DNA from: Acidobacteriota bacterium
GTDB lineage: Bacteria; Acidobacteriota; Terriglobia; Bryobacterales; Bryobacteraceae
Direction of reading: 5' to 3'
Assembly: GCA_026393985.1 (NCBI GenBank)
Contig: JAPKZB010000079.1
Coordinates: 81,540 to 145,539, forward strand
DNA: 64,000 nt
Part shown: positions 30,319-38,937 of the stretch, in pieces
Layout: every line of letters begins with the position of its first letter
How positions within the stretch are numbered: the first letter of the stretch is position 1
Translations under genes and position numbers: made by a program
The notes under the pieces: model-generated
What the model was told of the DNA's origin: nothing
What the model saw: only the letters and a program-made list of their open reading frames with translations
Database searches by the model: none

Positions 30319-31742
30319 AGCCGGGTGCCGATGGCGGCGTAGTCGAGACAGCCGAAGAACGCCTCGCGGAATTCGGCGGGTAGGGCGGCGAGCGAGGGCA
30401 TGGAGTCGATGGCCGGCGCGAGGCGGCGGATTTCGAGCCGTCCGTAGCCGGCCTCTTCGAGGTAGTGGGCGGCGAGGGCGGGCGGGACCGGGCGCTGGTG
30501 GGTCGGGTCGAGATAGAAGTGCGAGGCGAAGATGGCGAGGCACTCCGGGTTGGGCGTTTCAAAAACGGCCACCGCGCCGGGGCGGGACTTGGCGGCGCAT
30601 AAGCGGAACAGGCGAGGGACGAGGGGCGGGGGCAGGTGTTCGATGACTTGGCCGCAGAAGATGCCGTCGAGCGAATGGTCGGGCTGGGCGTCGAGCCAGG
30701 CGAACAGGTCGGCTTCGACGGCCGTCAGGCCCTGGGCGAGGCAGAGGCCGACCGATTCGGCATCGCCGTCGACGCCGGTGGCGGTGAGGCCGTTTTCGGC
30801 CAGCAGGGCGAGGAACTCGCCGCGGCCGCAGCCGAGGTCGACGAGGTTCTGGCGGCCGGCGAACAGGGGGAGATACGCGGCGTAGTTGGCGCGGACGTAG
30901 GCTTCGGGGCCGCGGAAGCGGTTGGCGAAGTGGATGAAGTCGTAGGCCGGGGGCTCCGGGGCGGCGGGGGGCGGGTGGGCGGCGGCGGCGAAGGCTTTCT
31001 GGCGGATAGTGCGGAGTTCGGCGTGAATGAAGCGTTCGTACTCTTCGCGGACCTTGGCGAAGTCGGCCCAGAAGCGGGCTTGGGTGGCTTCGTTCGAGCG
31101 GGCGACGAGGCCTTCAAAGTCGCGGTGCTGGCGGGAGACGATGTCGCGGAAGTTGGCTTCGAGTTGGGCGGTGCGGTGCTGGTAGGCTCCGTTGAGGTCG
31201 GCGACGCTGCGGAGGAACTGCACCTCGTTGACGCTGAGTTTGCGCTCCCAGTCCTGGCGCCATTCGTGCCAGTGGAGGCGCGCGTCGGCTAGTTCGCGGG
31301 CCTGTTCGCGGAGGCCGTCGATGTTCGCGAAGGCGGATTCGGCGGCGGCGAGGCGGGATTCGACGGTGTCCATCCGCCGGGCGTTTTCTTCGAGCGCCAG
31401 GGCGATGTCGCGCAGGGCGCGGTTGTGTTCGTTGAGGGCTTCGAGGGTGGCCTGGACGGCGTTGATGGCGCCGCGGTTGAACTCGACCTGTTCGCGGACG
31501 TGCCAGTCGAGGAGGCGGGCGAGGAGGCGCTTCCAGGATTGGATGAGCGAATTTTTGAGGCCGGGGGGCCGGGGGTTGACCGTGCCGATGGCGGCGACTT
31601 TGGCTTCGGCCGCGTCGCGGGCGTGGAGCAGGGGCAGGAGGTCGGCGACGGGGATGGCGAAGCGGCTGTGGGCGCCCTGGCGGGCCTGGACGCGCTCGCG
31701 GATTTCGCGGACGGCCTGTTCGAGGGGGTGCTCAGCGTCCAC
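30315..31742 (-). CDS. Coiled-coil SAM methyltransferase (polysaccharide-associated type)
   Basis: The N-terminal ~230 residues are a long coiled coil (ALEALNEHNRALRDIALALE, RMDTVESRLAAAESAF). A class I methyltransferase domain follows, with motif I NLVDLGCGRGEFLALL, an acidic SAM-binding GVDGDAESVG, GQVIEHLPPPLVPRLF, and AVFETPNPECLA, a combination seen in methyltransferases of O-antigen and glycan loci. The start is GTG at 31742, overlapping queF by 11 bases with AGGA upstream; the 55 residues open before it are a shadow of queF. Length 475. It may cap or modify a surface polysaccharide, perhaps with the permease at 23374; unproven. Confidence 0.82.
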   Translation of the reverse strand: MDAEHPLEQAVREIRERVQARQGAHSRFAIPVADLLPLLHARDAAEAKVAAIGTVNPRPPGLKNSLIQSWKRLLARLLDWHVREQVEFNRGAINAVQATLEALNEHNRALRDIALALEENARRMDTVESRLAAAESAFANIDGLREQARELADARLHWHEWRQDWERKLSVNEVQFLRSVADLNGAYQHRTAQLEANFRDIVSRQHRDFEGLVARSNEATQARFWADFAKVREEYERFIHAELRTIRQKAFAAAAHPPPAAPEPPAYDFIHFANRFRGPEAYVRANYAAYLPLFAGRQNLVDLGCGRGEFLALLAENGLTATGVDGDAESVGLCLAQGLTAVEADLFAWLDAQPDHSLDGIFCGQVIEHLPPPLVPRLFRLCAAKSRPGAVAVFETPNPECLAIFASHFYLDPTHQRPVPPALAAHYLEEAGYGRLEIRRLAPAIDSMPSLAALPAEFREAFFGCLDYAAIGTRL

Positions 31743-32154
31743 GCTTGGTTTTCCTGACGTAGCGGGCGGTGATTTTCGAGGGGATGCCGCCGCGGGGCAT
31801 GAAGTCGCCGATGACGGTGGCTTCGAGGGGCTGGGCGGCGCGGACCAGGTCGGCGAGGAAGCGGTTGACAACGTTTTCCTGGAAGATGCCGAGGTTGCGG
31901 TAGGCAAGCCAGTACATTTTGAGCGACTTGAGTTCGAGGCAGTGCTGGTCGGGGATGTAGCGGAGGGTGAGCGTGCCGTGGTCGGGGAGGCCGGTTTTGG
32001 GGCAGACGCTGGTGAACTCGGGATTGACGATCTCGATTTCGTAGCCGGTGCGGAACTGGTTGGGCCAGGTTTCGATGTCGGGCAGGGGGGCGTCGAGGCC
32101 GGAGGCGGCGTGTTCGTCGGTGTAAGCGGGTTTCTTGTTTACGGATTTACTCAT
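31732..32154 (-). CDS. queF: NADPH-dependent 7-cyano-7-deazaguanine (preQ0) reductase, QueF
   Basis: QueF reduces the nitrile of preQ0 to the amine preQ1 in queuosine synthesis. The tunnelling fold has the catalytic Cys51 and Asp58 in EFTSVCPKTGLPDHG, the NADPH-binding ELKSLKMY, and the conserved FQENVV. At 140 residues it is the short, unimodular type of QueF. No other queuosine gene is in the window. It lies 22 bases behind the ornithine-cyclodeaminase-like gene and overlaps the methyltransferase gene by 11. Confidence 0.95.
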   Translation of the reverse strand: MSKSVNKKPAYTDEHAASGLDAPLPDIETWPNQFRTGYEIEIVNPEFTSVCPKTGLPDHGTLTLRYIPDQHCLELKSLKMYWLAYRNLGIFQENVVNRFLADLVRAAQPLEATVIGDFMPRGGIPSKITARYVRKTKRGR

Positions 32155-32176
32155 TACAAAGTCACTCTTGACCCAT

Positions 32177-33394
32177 TTACTCTGCGCCGGGCACCAGTTT
32201 CTTGGCGAGGTGGTCGAGGAAGAGGCCGACGTCGGTGACGACGCCGACGGCCTGGCCGGTGCCGCGGTCGCTGAGTTTGGTGGCGACGGCGGGGTTGATG
32301 TCGACGCAGACGGTTTTGACCCAGCCGGGCAGCATATTGCCGGTGGCGATGGAGTGGAGCATGGAGCTGAGGCAGAGGACGAGACCGGCGCCGTGGGCGT
32401 GTTCGTTGTAGGCGTCCTGGGCCTGGTTCATGTCGGTGATGGTGTCGGGCAGGGGGCCGTCATCGCGAAGGCTGCCGGCGAGGACGAAGGGCACGTTGGC
32501 TTTGACGCACTCGTACATAATGCCGCTTTGCAGGCGGCCCGATTCGACGGCGCCGCGGATGCCGCCGGCGTGATAGATGGCGTTGATGGCGCGCATGTGA
32601 TTGCGGTGGCCGTGTTCTTCAAGGCGGCCGTCCTGCATGCGGACGCCGAGCGAGGTGCCGAGCAGGGCGGCTTCAATATCGTGGACGGCCAGAGCGTTGC
32701 CACACAGGAGGGCGTCGACAAAGCCCGCGCGGATGAGGGCGCCAAGGGGCTTGACGCCGCCGGTGTGGACGACGACCGGCCCGGCGACGACGACGACGGT
32801 TTTGCCTTCGGCGCGCATCTGCTGGATGAGAGCGGCCGTCTGGCTGACGGCGGTCTCCACCTGGCGCTCGGAGCTGATTTCGTTGCTCATGAAGGCGAAG
32901 CCGTGGCGGTCGCGTTCCTTCGATTCCGGGATAACACGGATGCCGCGCATGCCGACGACGACGGCGTCGCCGGCCTTGACGTTGCGGAGTTTGCGGCAGG
33001 AGGCGGCGCCGTTTTCTACGACAATGCAGGCGTCCATGCGCTGCTTGTCGACCGTGAGCCAGGTGCCGCCGTGGCGGATTTCGGTGCGCTGGTTGGTGGT
33101 TGAGTAGAAGTCTTCGGGGGCGCAGCAGTCGCGTTCGACGAGGCGGGTTTCGGCGTCGCGGGAGTCGACCGGGGTGCAGCCGAGGCCGAGGAGTTGGCCG
33201 AGCACCTTGTCCATGAGCTCGCCAGTGGGCGTTTCGATGCGGAGCCGGAGATGGGACGGTTCGCTATTGGTGCGCCCGATCTGAAAGACTTCGACTTCAA
33301 AGCGGCCCTGATACTCGACAACGGTATCGAAGATGCGCTCCATGATGTGACTGTCGATCAGGTGGCCCTGGGCTTCGACGGTTTCGTGATACAT
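32177..33394 (-). CDS. TIGR00300-family protein, likely archaeal-type ornithine cyclodeaminase
   Basis: The protein matches the LOR/SDH bifunctional-enzyme conserved domain (TIGR00300). In archaea a stand-alone member is an ornithine cyclodeaminase making proline, and in cyanobacteria the same domain forms the C-terminal half of the arginine-degrading AgrE/ArgZ. The N-terminal ~100 residues form the small lid domain (LIDSHIMERIFDTVVEYQG), and the C-terminal half is Rossmann-like, with LCGNALAVHDIEAALLGTSL and KTVCVDINPAVATKL. No guanidine-modifying dihydrolase domain is fused here. Length 405 is full. Starts are divergent from the acyl-CoA synthetase with only 24 bases between. Confidence 0.78.
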   Translation of the reverse strand: MYHETVEAQGHLIDSHIMERIFDTVVEYQGRFEVEVFQIGRTNSEPSHLRLRIETPTGELMDKVLGQLLGLGCTPVDSRDAETRLVERDCCAPEDFYSTTNQRTEIRHGGTWLTVDKQRMDACIVVENGAASCRKLRNVKAGDAVVVGMRGIRVIPESKERDRHGFAFMSNEISSERQVETAVSQTAALIQQMRAEGKTVVVVAGPVVVHTGGVKPLGALIRAGFVDALLCGNALAVHDIEAALLGTSLGVRMQDGRLEEHGHRNHMRAINAIYHAGGIRGAVESGRLQSGIMYECVKANVPFVLAGSLRDDGPLPDTITDMNQAQDAYNEHAHGAGLVLCLSSMLHSIATGNMLPGWVKTVCVDINPAVATKLSDRGTGQAVGVVTDVGLFLDHLAKKLVPGAE

Positions 33395-33418
33395 GCGTCC
33401 TTACAGGATAATGGATTC

Positions 33419-35269
33419 ATGCCCGAAGCTATAGTCTGGCGGCCGGATGCGGCGACAATCGAGCGGGCGCAACTCACCCGGTTTCTTGCGCAAGTGAGTT
33501 TGGGGTCGTATACCGAGCTAGAGGCGAAGGCGGCGGCGGACCCGGCGTGGTTTACCGGGGAGTGGCTACGGTTTCTCGATTTGCCCTGGGACCGGCCGTA
33601 TACGCAGGTGATGGACTGTTCGCGCGGGATCGCCTGGACCCGATGGTGCGTGGACGGGGAGATGAATATCGGGACGGCGTGTCTTGCGAAGGGGCCGGCG
33701 CGGCAGCCGGCGGTGGTGTGGGAGGGGGAAGAGGGCGTGACGCGGTCCTGGAGTTACCGGGCGCTGCGGTTGGCGGTGGAGCGGTGCGCGGGCGGGTTGC
33801 GGACGATGGGCATTCGGAAGGGTGATGCGGTGGGGGTGCATCTGCCGATGATGCCGGAGACGGTGGCGGTGATGGTGGCGCTGGCGCGGATTGGGGCGGT
33901 GGCGGTGCCGCTGTTTACGGGGTTTGGGCCGTCGGCGATGGCGGCGCGGCTGCGGGATGTGGGCGCTAAGGCGGTGTTTACGTGCAATGCGTTTCCGCGG
34001 CGCGGGAAGCTGATTGAGGCCAAGCGGGCGGTGGACGAGGCGGACGCGGCGGAGTTGGTGATTGTGGTCGAGCGCGTGGAGGGGTATGCGGTGGCGATGC
34101 GCCCGGGGCGGGACATCGGCTGGCGGGAGTTTTGCGAGTTGGCGGGGGACGCGGCGCCGGAGCGGGTATCGGCCGAGGATCCGCTGCTGCTGATCTACAC
34201 TTCCGGGACCACGGGGGCGCCGAAGGGGATTCTGCATACGCACTGCGGCTTTCCCGTGAAAGGGGCGCAGGATATGGCGCTCAACATGGACGTGGGGCCG
34301 GGGACGCGGGTGAGCTGGCTGACGGATATTGGCTGGATGATGGGGCCGTGGCTGATTTATGGCAGTCTGCTGCTGGGGGCGACGATGGCGCTCTATGACG
34401 GAGCGCCGGAGCATCTGTGGGCGTTTACGGCGCGGCAGGGGGTGGAGGTGCTGGGGGTGTCGCCGACGCTGGTGCGGACGTTGATGGGGGCGCCGGTGCG
34501 GCAGGAGTTTTCGCGACTGCGGCTGCTGGGTTCGACGGGGGAGCCGTGGACGCGGGATGCGTGGATGTGGCTGTTTGAGAAAGTGGGCCGGGGGAGGCTG
34601 CCGCTGATCAACTACTCGGGCGGTACGGAGGCATCGGGGGGCATTCTGTGTTCGAACCCGCTGCTTCCGATAAAGCCCTGCGCGTTTTCGGCGCCTTGTC
34701 CCGGGATGGCGGCGGATATTGTGGACGCGGACGGAGAAGGGGTGGGGGAGCTGGTGGTGCGGCAGCCGTGGATTGGCATGGCGCGGGGATTTTACAAAGA
34801 CCCGGCGCGATACGAGGAGACTTACTGGTCGCAGTTTCCGGGGGTGTGGCGGCACGGGGACTTTGCGGCGCGGGACGAAGACGGGTTCTGGTACATCCAC
34901 GGCCGGAGCGACGATACGATCAAGATTGCGGGCAAGCGGGTGGGTCCGGCCGAGGTGGAGACGATTGTGACCTCGCACGGGGCGGTGCGGGAGGCGGCGG
35001 CGATTGGGGTGCCGGATGCGTTGAAGGGCAGCGAGTTGATTGTGTATTGCGTGCGGCAGGGGGAGGTGTCGGCGGCGGAGGTGGCGGACCTGGTGGCGCG
35101 GGAGTTGGGTAAGCCGCTGCGGCCACGGGAGGTGCGCTTTGTTTCCGGGCTGCCGAAGACGCGGAACGGGAAGGTGATGCGGCGGCTGGTGCGGGCGGCG
35201 CGGCTGGGGCTGCCGCTGGGGGATACGAGTAATCTGGAGAATCCGGAAGTATTAGAGGAGTTTCGATAA
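33419..35269 (+). CDS. AMP-forming acyl-CoA synthetase (acetoacetyl-/acetyl-CoA synthetase-like)
   Basis: An ANL-family adenylating enzyme of 616 residues. Core motifs: LLIYTSGTTGAPKGILHTH (phosphate loop), WLTDIGWMMGPW, GDFAARDEDGFWYIHGRSDD, and the C-terminal LPKTRNGKVMRR with the acetylatable lysine. Overall it is closer to short-chain acyl-CoA synthetases than to fatty-acid ligases. ATG at 33419 has AGGAT nine bases upstream. It is followed after four bases by the homogentisate-dioxygenase-like gene, so a link to acetoacetate or an aromatic-acid product is plausible but not shown. Strong G-richness (33 G against 12 C in bases 34441-34500). Confidence 0.88.
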   Translation: MPEAIVWRPDAATIERAQLTRFLAQVSLGSYTELEAKAAADPAWFTGEWLRFLDLPWDRPYTQVMDCSRGIAWTRWCVDGEMNIGTACLAKGPARQPAVVWEGEEGVTRSWSYRALRLAVERCAGGLRTMGIRKGDAVGVHLPMMPETVAVMVALARIGAVAVPLFTGFGPSAMAARLRDVGAKAVFTCNAFPRRGKLIEAKRAVDEADAAELVIVVERVEGYAVAMRPGRDIGWREFCELAGDAAPERVSAEDPLLLIYTSGTTGAPKGILHTHCGFPVKGAQDMALNMDVGPGTRVSWLTDIGWMMGPWLIYGSLLLGATMALYDGAPEHLWAFTARQGVEVLGVSPTLVRTLMGAPVRQEFSRLRLLGSTGEPWTRDAWMWLFEKVGRGRLPLINYSGGTEASGGILCSNPLLPIKPCAFSAPCPGMAADIVDADGEGVGELVVRQPWIGMARGFYKDPARYEETYWSQFPGVWRHGDFAARDEDGFWYIHGRSDDTIKIAGKRVGPAEVETIVTSHGAVREAAAIGVPDALKGSELIVYCVRQGEVSAAEVADLVARELGKPLRPREVRFVSGLPKTRNGKVMRRLVRAARLGLPLGDTSNLENPEVLEEFR

Positions 35270-35273
35270 CGAC

Positions 35274-36257
35274 ATGCCGATTTATCATCAGTTGGGAGTG
35301 GTGCCGCGGAGGCGGAACGCCACGTTTATGCGGGCCGATGGTGGCGACCATTTCGTGGCGCTGGCCGGGAGCGGGGGTTACGGCGGGTCGCTGAGCCGGC
35401 TCTACCATGTCAACGACCCGGGGTGCGTGGTTTCGACGCGGCAGGCTTTCGAGCTGGTTTGGCAGAAGGAGGCGGCGCGGCCGCTGCGTCACCGGCACTT
35501 CCGTACGCACCGGCTGACGGCGGCCGACCGGATTCCGCTGCTGTGGAACGATGAGGTGGCGCTGCACACGTGGACGCCGCACAAGAGCGGCTTTTACCGG
35601 AATGCCCAAGCCGATGAGGTGCTGTTTGTCACCGAGGGAGCCGGGACGCTGGAGACCCAAATGGGAGAGCTGCCGTATCAGGCGGGCGATTTTCTGGCGA
35701 TCCCGCGGGGGATTCTGCACCGGCTGCGGATGAACCCGGTGCGGCACCGGTTTCTGGTGATCGAGAGCCGGGGGGCGGTGCGGATTCCGCGCGGGCACCG
35801 CAACGGGCTGGGGCAGTTGCGGGAGGACGCGCCATACGGGGAGCGGGATATCCGGCGGCCGGTGGCGCTGCCGGTGCACGCCGAGCGGGGCGCGTTTTCG
35901 CTGGTGGTGAAGAAAGACAACTGGCTGCACGAGGTGGTGACGGCGCATCATCCGTTTGATGTTGCGGGCTGGGACGGGTACTTCTATCCGTGGGCGTTGT
36001 CGCTGCAGGACTGCGCGGCGGGGGCGGGGAAGCTGCTGGCGGGCGACGGGTTTGCGGTGGGCGCTGGGGGGATGGGCGAGGAGGTGGTCTACTGCGTGAA
36101 GCCGGGTGCGGCGGGAGTCGAGAGCGGGTCGCTGCTGCTGCATCCGGAGGGTTTGGCGCCGCGGCGGGCGGCTTGCGAGGTGGCGGTGCGGCTAACGGTG
36201 GCGAGGCCGCTGGCGGTGGGCGAAGGAGCGTTGCCGGTGGAAGACAGCGGTTACTGA
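35274..36257 (+). CDS. Homogentisate 1,2-dioxygenase-like cupin protein, possibly lacking iron ligands
   Basis: Residues ~25-250 follow the bacterial HmgA pattern (MPIYHQLGVVPRRRN start; RNAQADEVLFVTEGAGTLET; PFDVAGWDGYFYPWALSLQD). At 327 residues it is shorter than most HmgA proteins (about 380-440). Where relatives have a His-rich HQPPPVH segment and the ligands HxxxxxxE and LHPxGIPHG, this protein reads DCAAGAGKLL, GGMGEEVVYC and LHPEGLAPRR. So at least two expected iron ligands appear absent, which suggests a non-catalytic or altered enzyme. This is judged from memory of the family, not from an alignment. It is co-transcribed with the acyl-CoA synthetase. Confidence 0.72.
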   Translation: MPIYHQLGVVPRRRNATFMRADGGDHFVALAGSGGYGGSLSRLYHVNDPGCVVSTRQAFELVWQKEAARPLRHRHFRTHRLTAADRIPLLWNDEVALHTWTPHKSGFYRNAQADEVLFVTEGAGTLETQMGELPYQAGDFLAIPRGILHRLRMNPVRHRFLVIESRGAVRIPRGHRNGLGQLREDAPYGERDIRRPVALPVHAERGAFSLVVKKDNWLHEVVTAHHPFDVAGWDGYFYPWALSLQDCAAGAGKLLAGDGFAVGAGGMGEEVVYCVKPGAAGVESGSLLLHPEGLAPRRAACEVAVRLTVARPLAVGEGALPVEDSGY

Positions 36258-36315
36258 GAGCCGGTGCGTAGAATGTTGTATGCTACGAGTCCGGTAATCG
36301 GGGGATTGATCGAAG

Positions 36316-37014
36316 ATGGATACTACTCGCGTTCTCGTCGTTGAGGACGAGAAACGAATTGCTGACTTTCTGGGCCGGGGCCTCGAGAGCGCCGGTTACT
36401 CGGTGTCGATCGTTCACGATGGTACGAGCGCGCTTGAGTCGCTGCACGCGTTGGCGCATGATCTGGTGGTGCTGGACTTGAACCTTCCGGACATGGACGG
36501 GCTGAAAGTACTTGAAAAGATACGGAACCGGAAGGTGAGTCCGCCGGTGTTGATTTTGAGTGCGCGGAGCAACGTGGATGACCGGGTGCAGGGGCTGGAG
36601 TCGGGGGCGGACGACTATATCAGCAAGCCCTTTGCAGTGGTGGAGTTTCTGGCGCGGGTGAAGGCGCTGTTGCGGCGCGGGGCGCCGCTGCAGGACCGGT
36701 TGCAGGTGGGTGACCTGACGCTCGATTGCATCCGGCGCAAGGTGACGCGGGCGGGTGAGAATATCGACCTGGCGCCGAAGGAGTTCAGCATCCTTGAGTA
36801 TCTGATGCGGAACCGGGGGCGCCCGCTGAGCCGGACGATGATTGTCGAGCATGTCTGGGATATGGACTATGACGGTTTGACGAACATTGTCGATGTCTAC
36901 ATCCGGCACTTGCGGAGTAAGATCGACGACCGGTATCCGGTGCGGCTGATTCATACGGTGCGGGGGATTGGCTACCTGATTGAGGTTCCCGAGACGGGCG
37001 GCGAGCAGGAGTAA
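36316..37014 (+). CDS. OmpR-family response regulator
   Basis: A receiver domain (residues 1-~120) with the acidic pair in VVEDE, the phospho-acceptor Asp54 in VVLDLNLPDMDG, and Lys104 in YISKPF. It is joined to a winged-helix DNA-binding domain (LAPKEFSILEYLMRNRGRPL, NIVDVYIRHLRSKID). Transcriptional output. The sensor kinase gene begins two bases after its stop, and STAS and nuoI genes follow, so it heads a compact four-gene run. The target genes are not evident. Confidence 0.95.
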   Translation: MDTTRVLVVEDEKRIADFLGRGLESAGYSVSIVHDGTSALESLHALAHDLVVLDLNLPDMDGLKVLEKIRNRKVSPPVLILSARSNVDDRVQGLESGADDYISKPFAVVEFLARVKALLRRGAPLQDRLQVGDLTLDCIRRKVTRAGENIDLAPKEFSILEYLMRNRGRPLSRTMIVEHVWDMDYDGLTNIVDVYIRHLRSKIDDRYPVRLIHTVRGIGYLIEVPETGGEQE

Positions 37015-37016
37015 GG

Positions 37017-38525
37017 GTGCTGCAGGGGTGGCTGGCGGAGACCGGCAAGATTGCTCGCGGCCTGCGGTTCCGGCTGACGATGAGTTATGTCGTGATTCTG
37101 GCTCTGCTGCTGGTTGGTATTGGCCTATACTTCCGGGTGAGTCTGGAGCGGTTGATTGAGGCGCGGACCCGGGAGTTGATTGAGGAAGAGTGGCGGGCGG
37201 TGCGGGGCTTTGTGCGGATTGAGCGGGGGCAGGTCACCTGGACGTTCGACCCGCGGGAGGTGGAGGATGCCTCCTACGTCGAGCGTTTGCGGCGGTTGCT
37301 GCTGATTGCCGACCGCGAGGGGACCGTGCTCGAGGTTTCGAATGGATACCGCGCCTTTGGCGTGGAGACGCCGGCCGAGATCGCGCAGATCCTAGCCAAC
37401 CGGATGCCGCAGTGGAAGTTGAAGCGAGACGGCCGGGGGACCACGCTGCTGCTGCGCTCCGGCATCATACGGGTCGCCAATCAGCCGTATTTGCTGGTGG
37501 TGGGCCGGACGCTGACGGATAACGAGACGCTGCCGGCGCGGTTTGTGGGCAACTACTTCAGCGTTTTGCCACTGCTGTTGGGTTTGACGCTGGTGCTGGG
37601 CTGGTTTATTGCCGGGCGGGGTTTGGAGCCGGTGAACCGGGTGGCGGCGACGGCGCAGGAGGTGAGCAGTTCGACGCTGCACGTGCGGATTCCGGGGCGG
37701 GGGACCGATGATGAGTTGGACCGGCTGATTGATGCCTTCAACAAAATGATGGACCGGCTTTCGCAGGGCTTCGAGCAGGTACGGCGGTTCAGCACCGACG
37801 TATCGCATGAGTTGCGGACACCGTTGACGTCGATTCGTGGACAGTTGGAGGTGGCGCTGTTTACGGCCAAGACCAAGGAGCAGTACCGGGACGCGATCGT
37901 CAACGCGTTGCAGGATGTGGACCGGCTGTCGAGCATTGTGCGGGCGCTGCTGCTGTTGTCGCAGTCGGAGGCGGGGCATCTGGTCTTGAAGTTTCTGCGA
38001 TTGAACCTGAGCGAGACAGTGGGGGAGATTGTTGACCAGTTTCAGATTCCGGCCGAGGATGCCGGCGTGCGGCTCGATGCGGAGCTGCCGGCCGAGGTGT
38101 GGGTGGACGCTGACCGGGTGCAGATGGAGCGGTTGGTGGCGAATCTGCTGTCGAACGCGGTGAAGTATACGCCGGCGGGCGGGAGGATCCAAGTGACACT
38201 GCGGGCGATGGCGAGTGAGCAGGGCGATGTGGTGGAGCTGTGTTTTTCCGATACCGGGCAGGGAATTCCGGCCGAGAGTCTGCCGCATATTTTTGAGCGG
38301 TTTTACAAAGTGCCGGGGGGAGATCCGGAGAAGGGATTGGGGCTGGGCTTGAGTTTTGTGGCCTGGATTGTGCGGGCGCACCACGGCCGGATTGAAGTGG
38401 AGAGCACGGTGGGAGAGGGGACGCGGTTCCGGGTGTTGTTGCCGGCGGGTCCGGAGTCGGGGGTATCGCTGCCGTCGCTGGCGGGTTTGGGAGCAGGATT
38501 GGGAAGGGAGGACAGGCGAGGATGA
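37017..38525 (+). CDS. Sensor histidine kinase (HAMP, HisKA, HATPase)
   Basis: Two membrane spans near residues 21-40 and 180-200 bracket a sensor loop of ~140 residues. HAMP follows (RGLEPVNRVAATAQEVSSST), then the phospho-accepting His in DVSHELRTPLTSIRG, the N-box NLLSNAVKYTPAGG, G1 FSDTGQGIP, the F-box and G2 GLGLGLSFV. The start is GTG at 37017 with GGAG upstream. It is the cognate kinase of the response regulator just before it, and the STAS gene overlaps its end by four bases. The signal is unknown. Confidence 0.94.
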   Translation: MLQGWLAETGKIARGLRFRLTMSYVVILALLLVGIGLYFRVSLERLIEARTRELIEEEWRAVRGFVRIERGQVTWTFDPREVEDASYVERLRRLLLIADREGTVLEVSNGYRAFGVETPAEIAQILANRMPQWKLKRDGRGTTLLLRSGIIRVANQPYLLVVGRTLTDNETLPARFVGNYFSVLPLLLGLTLVLGWFIAGRGLEPVNRVAATAQEVSSSTLHVRIPGRGTDDELDRLIDAFNKMMDRLSQGFEQVRRFSTDVSHELRTPLTSIRGQLEVALFTAKTKEQYRDAIVNALQDVDRLSSIVRALLLLSQSEAGHLVLKFLRLNLSETVGEIVDQFQIPAEDAGVRLDAELPAEVWVDADRVQMERLVANLLSNAVKYTPAGGRIQVTLRAMASEQGDVVELCFSDTGQGIPAESLPHIFERFYKVPGGDPEKGLGLGLSFVAWIVRAHHGRIEVESTVGEGTRFRVLLPAGPESGVSLPSLAGLGAGLGREDRRG

Positions 38526-38926
38526 TGCAGATAACCGAGCGGGAGAAGGAAGGGATTGTGGTGCTCGACTGCGCCGGGCAGTTGGTGGCCGGCGAGTCGA
38601 CTGGGGCGCTGCGGGAGCGGCTGAGCGCGTTGATTGCCGCGGGCAGGAGCCAGTTGATTCTGAATCTGGCCGAGGTGAGCTACATTGACTCGTCGGGTTT
38701 AGGGGCGCTGGTGATGTGTTTTTCGAAGGCGCGTCGTGCGGGGGGCATTATGAAGCTGGTGAATCTGTCGCGGCGGGCGGTGGAGTTGATTTTGCTGACG
38801 CGCCTTGAAACGGTGTTTGAAGTCTTTGACGACGAGCAGTCGGCGGTGAACAGTTTCTTTCCGGACCGGGAGATTCAGAAGTTTGACATTCTGAGCTTCT
38901 TGCAGCATCGCAAGAGCGAAGGGTAA
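38522..38926 (+). CDS. STAS-domain protein (anti-sigma factor antagonist family)
   Basis: A 134-residue STAS protein. The phospho-site region VSYIDSSGLGALVMC (Ser57/Ser58) matches SpoIIAA-type antagonists. The C-terminal ~25 residues (KFDILSFLQHRKSEG) are an extension. No anti-sigma kinase (SpoIIAB/RsbW type) is next to it, but it is translationally coupled to a histidine kinase, so it may link the two-component system to a partner-switching circuit. Inference only. Confidence 0.88.
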   Translation: MMQITEREKEGIVVLDCAGQLVAGESTGALRERLSALIAAGRSQLILNLAEVSYIDSSGLGALVMCFSKARRAGGIMKLVNLSRRAVELILLTRLETVFEVFDDEQSAVNSFFPDREIQKFDILSFLQHRKSEG

Positions 38927-38937
38927 CCTGGAAGGAG

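Noticed and set aside
31743..31907. Upstream part of the methyltransferase frame with a Pro/Ser/Thr-rich N-terminus
   Set aside because: It is the shadow of queF in another frame; low-complexity composition is typical for such shadows in GC-rich DNA.
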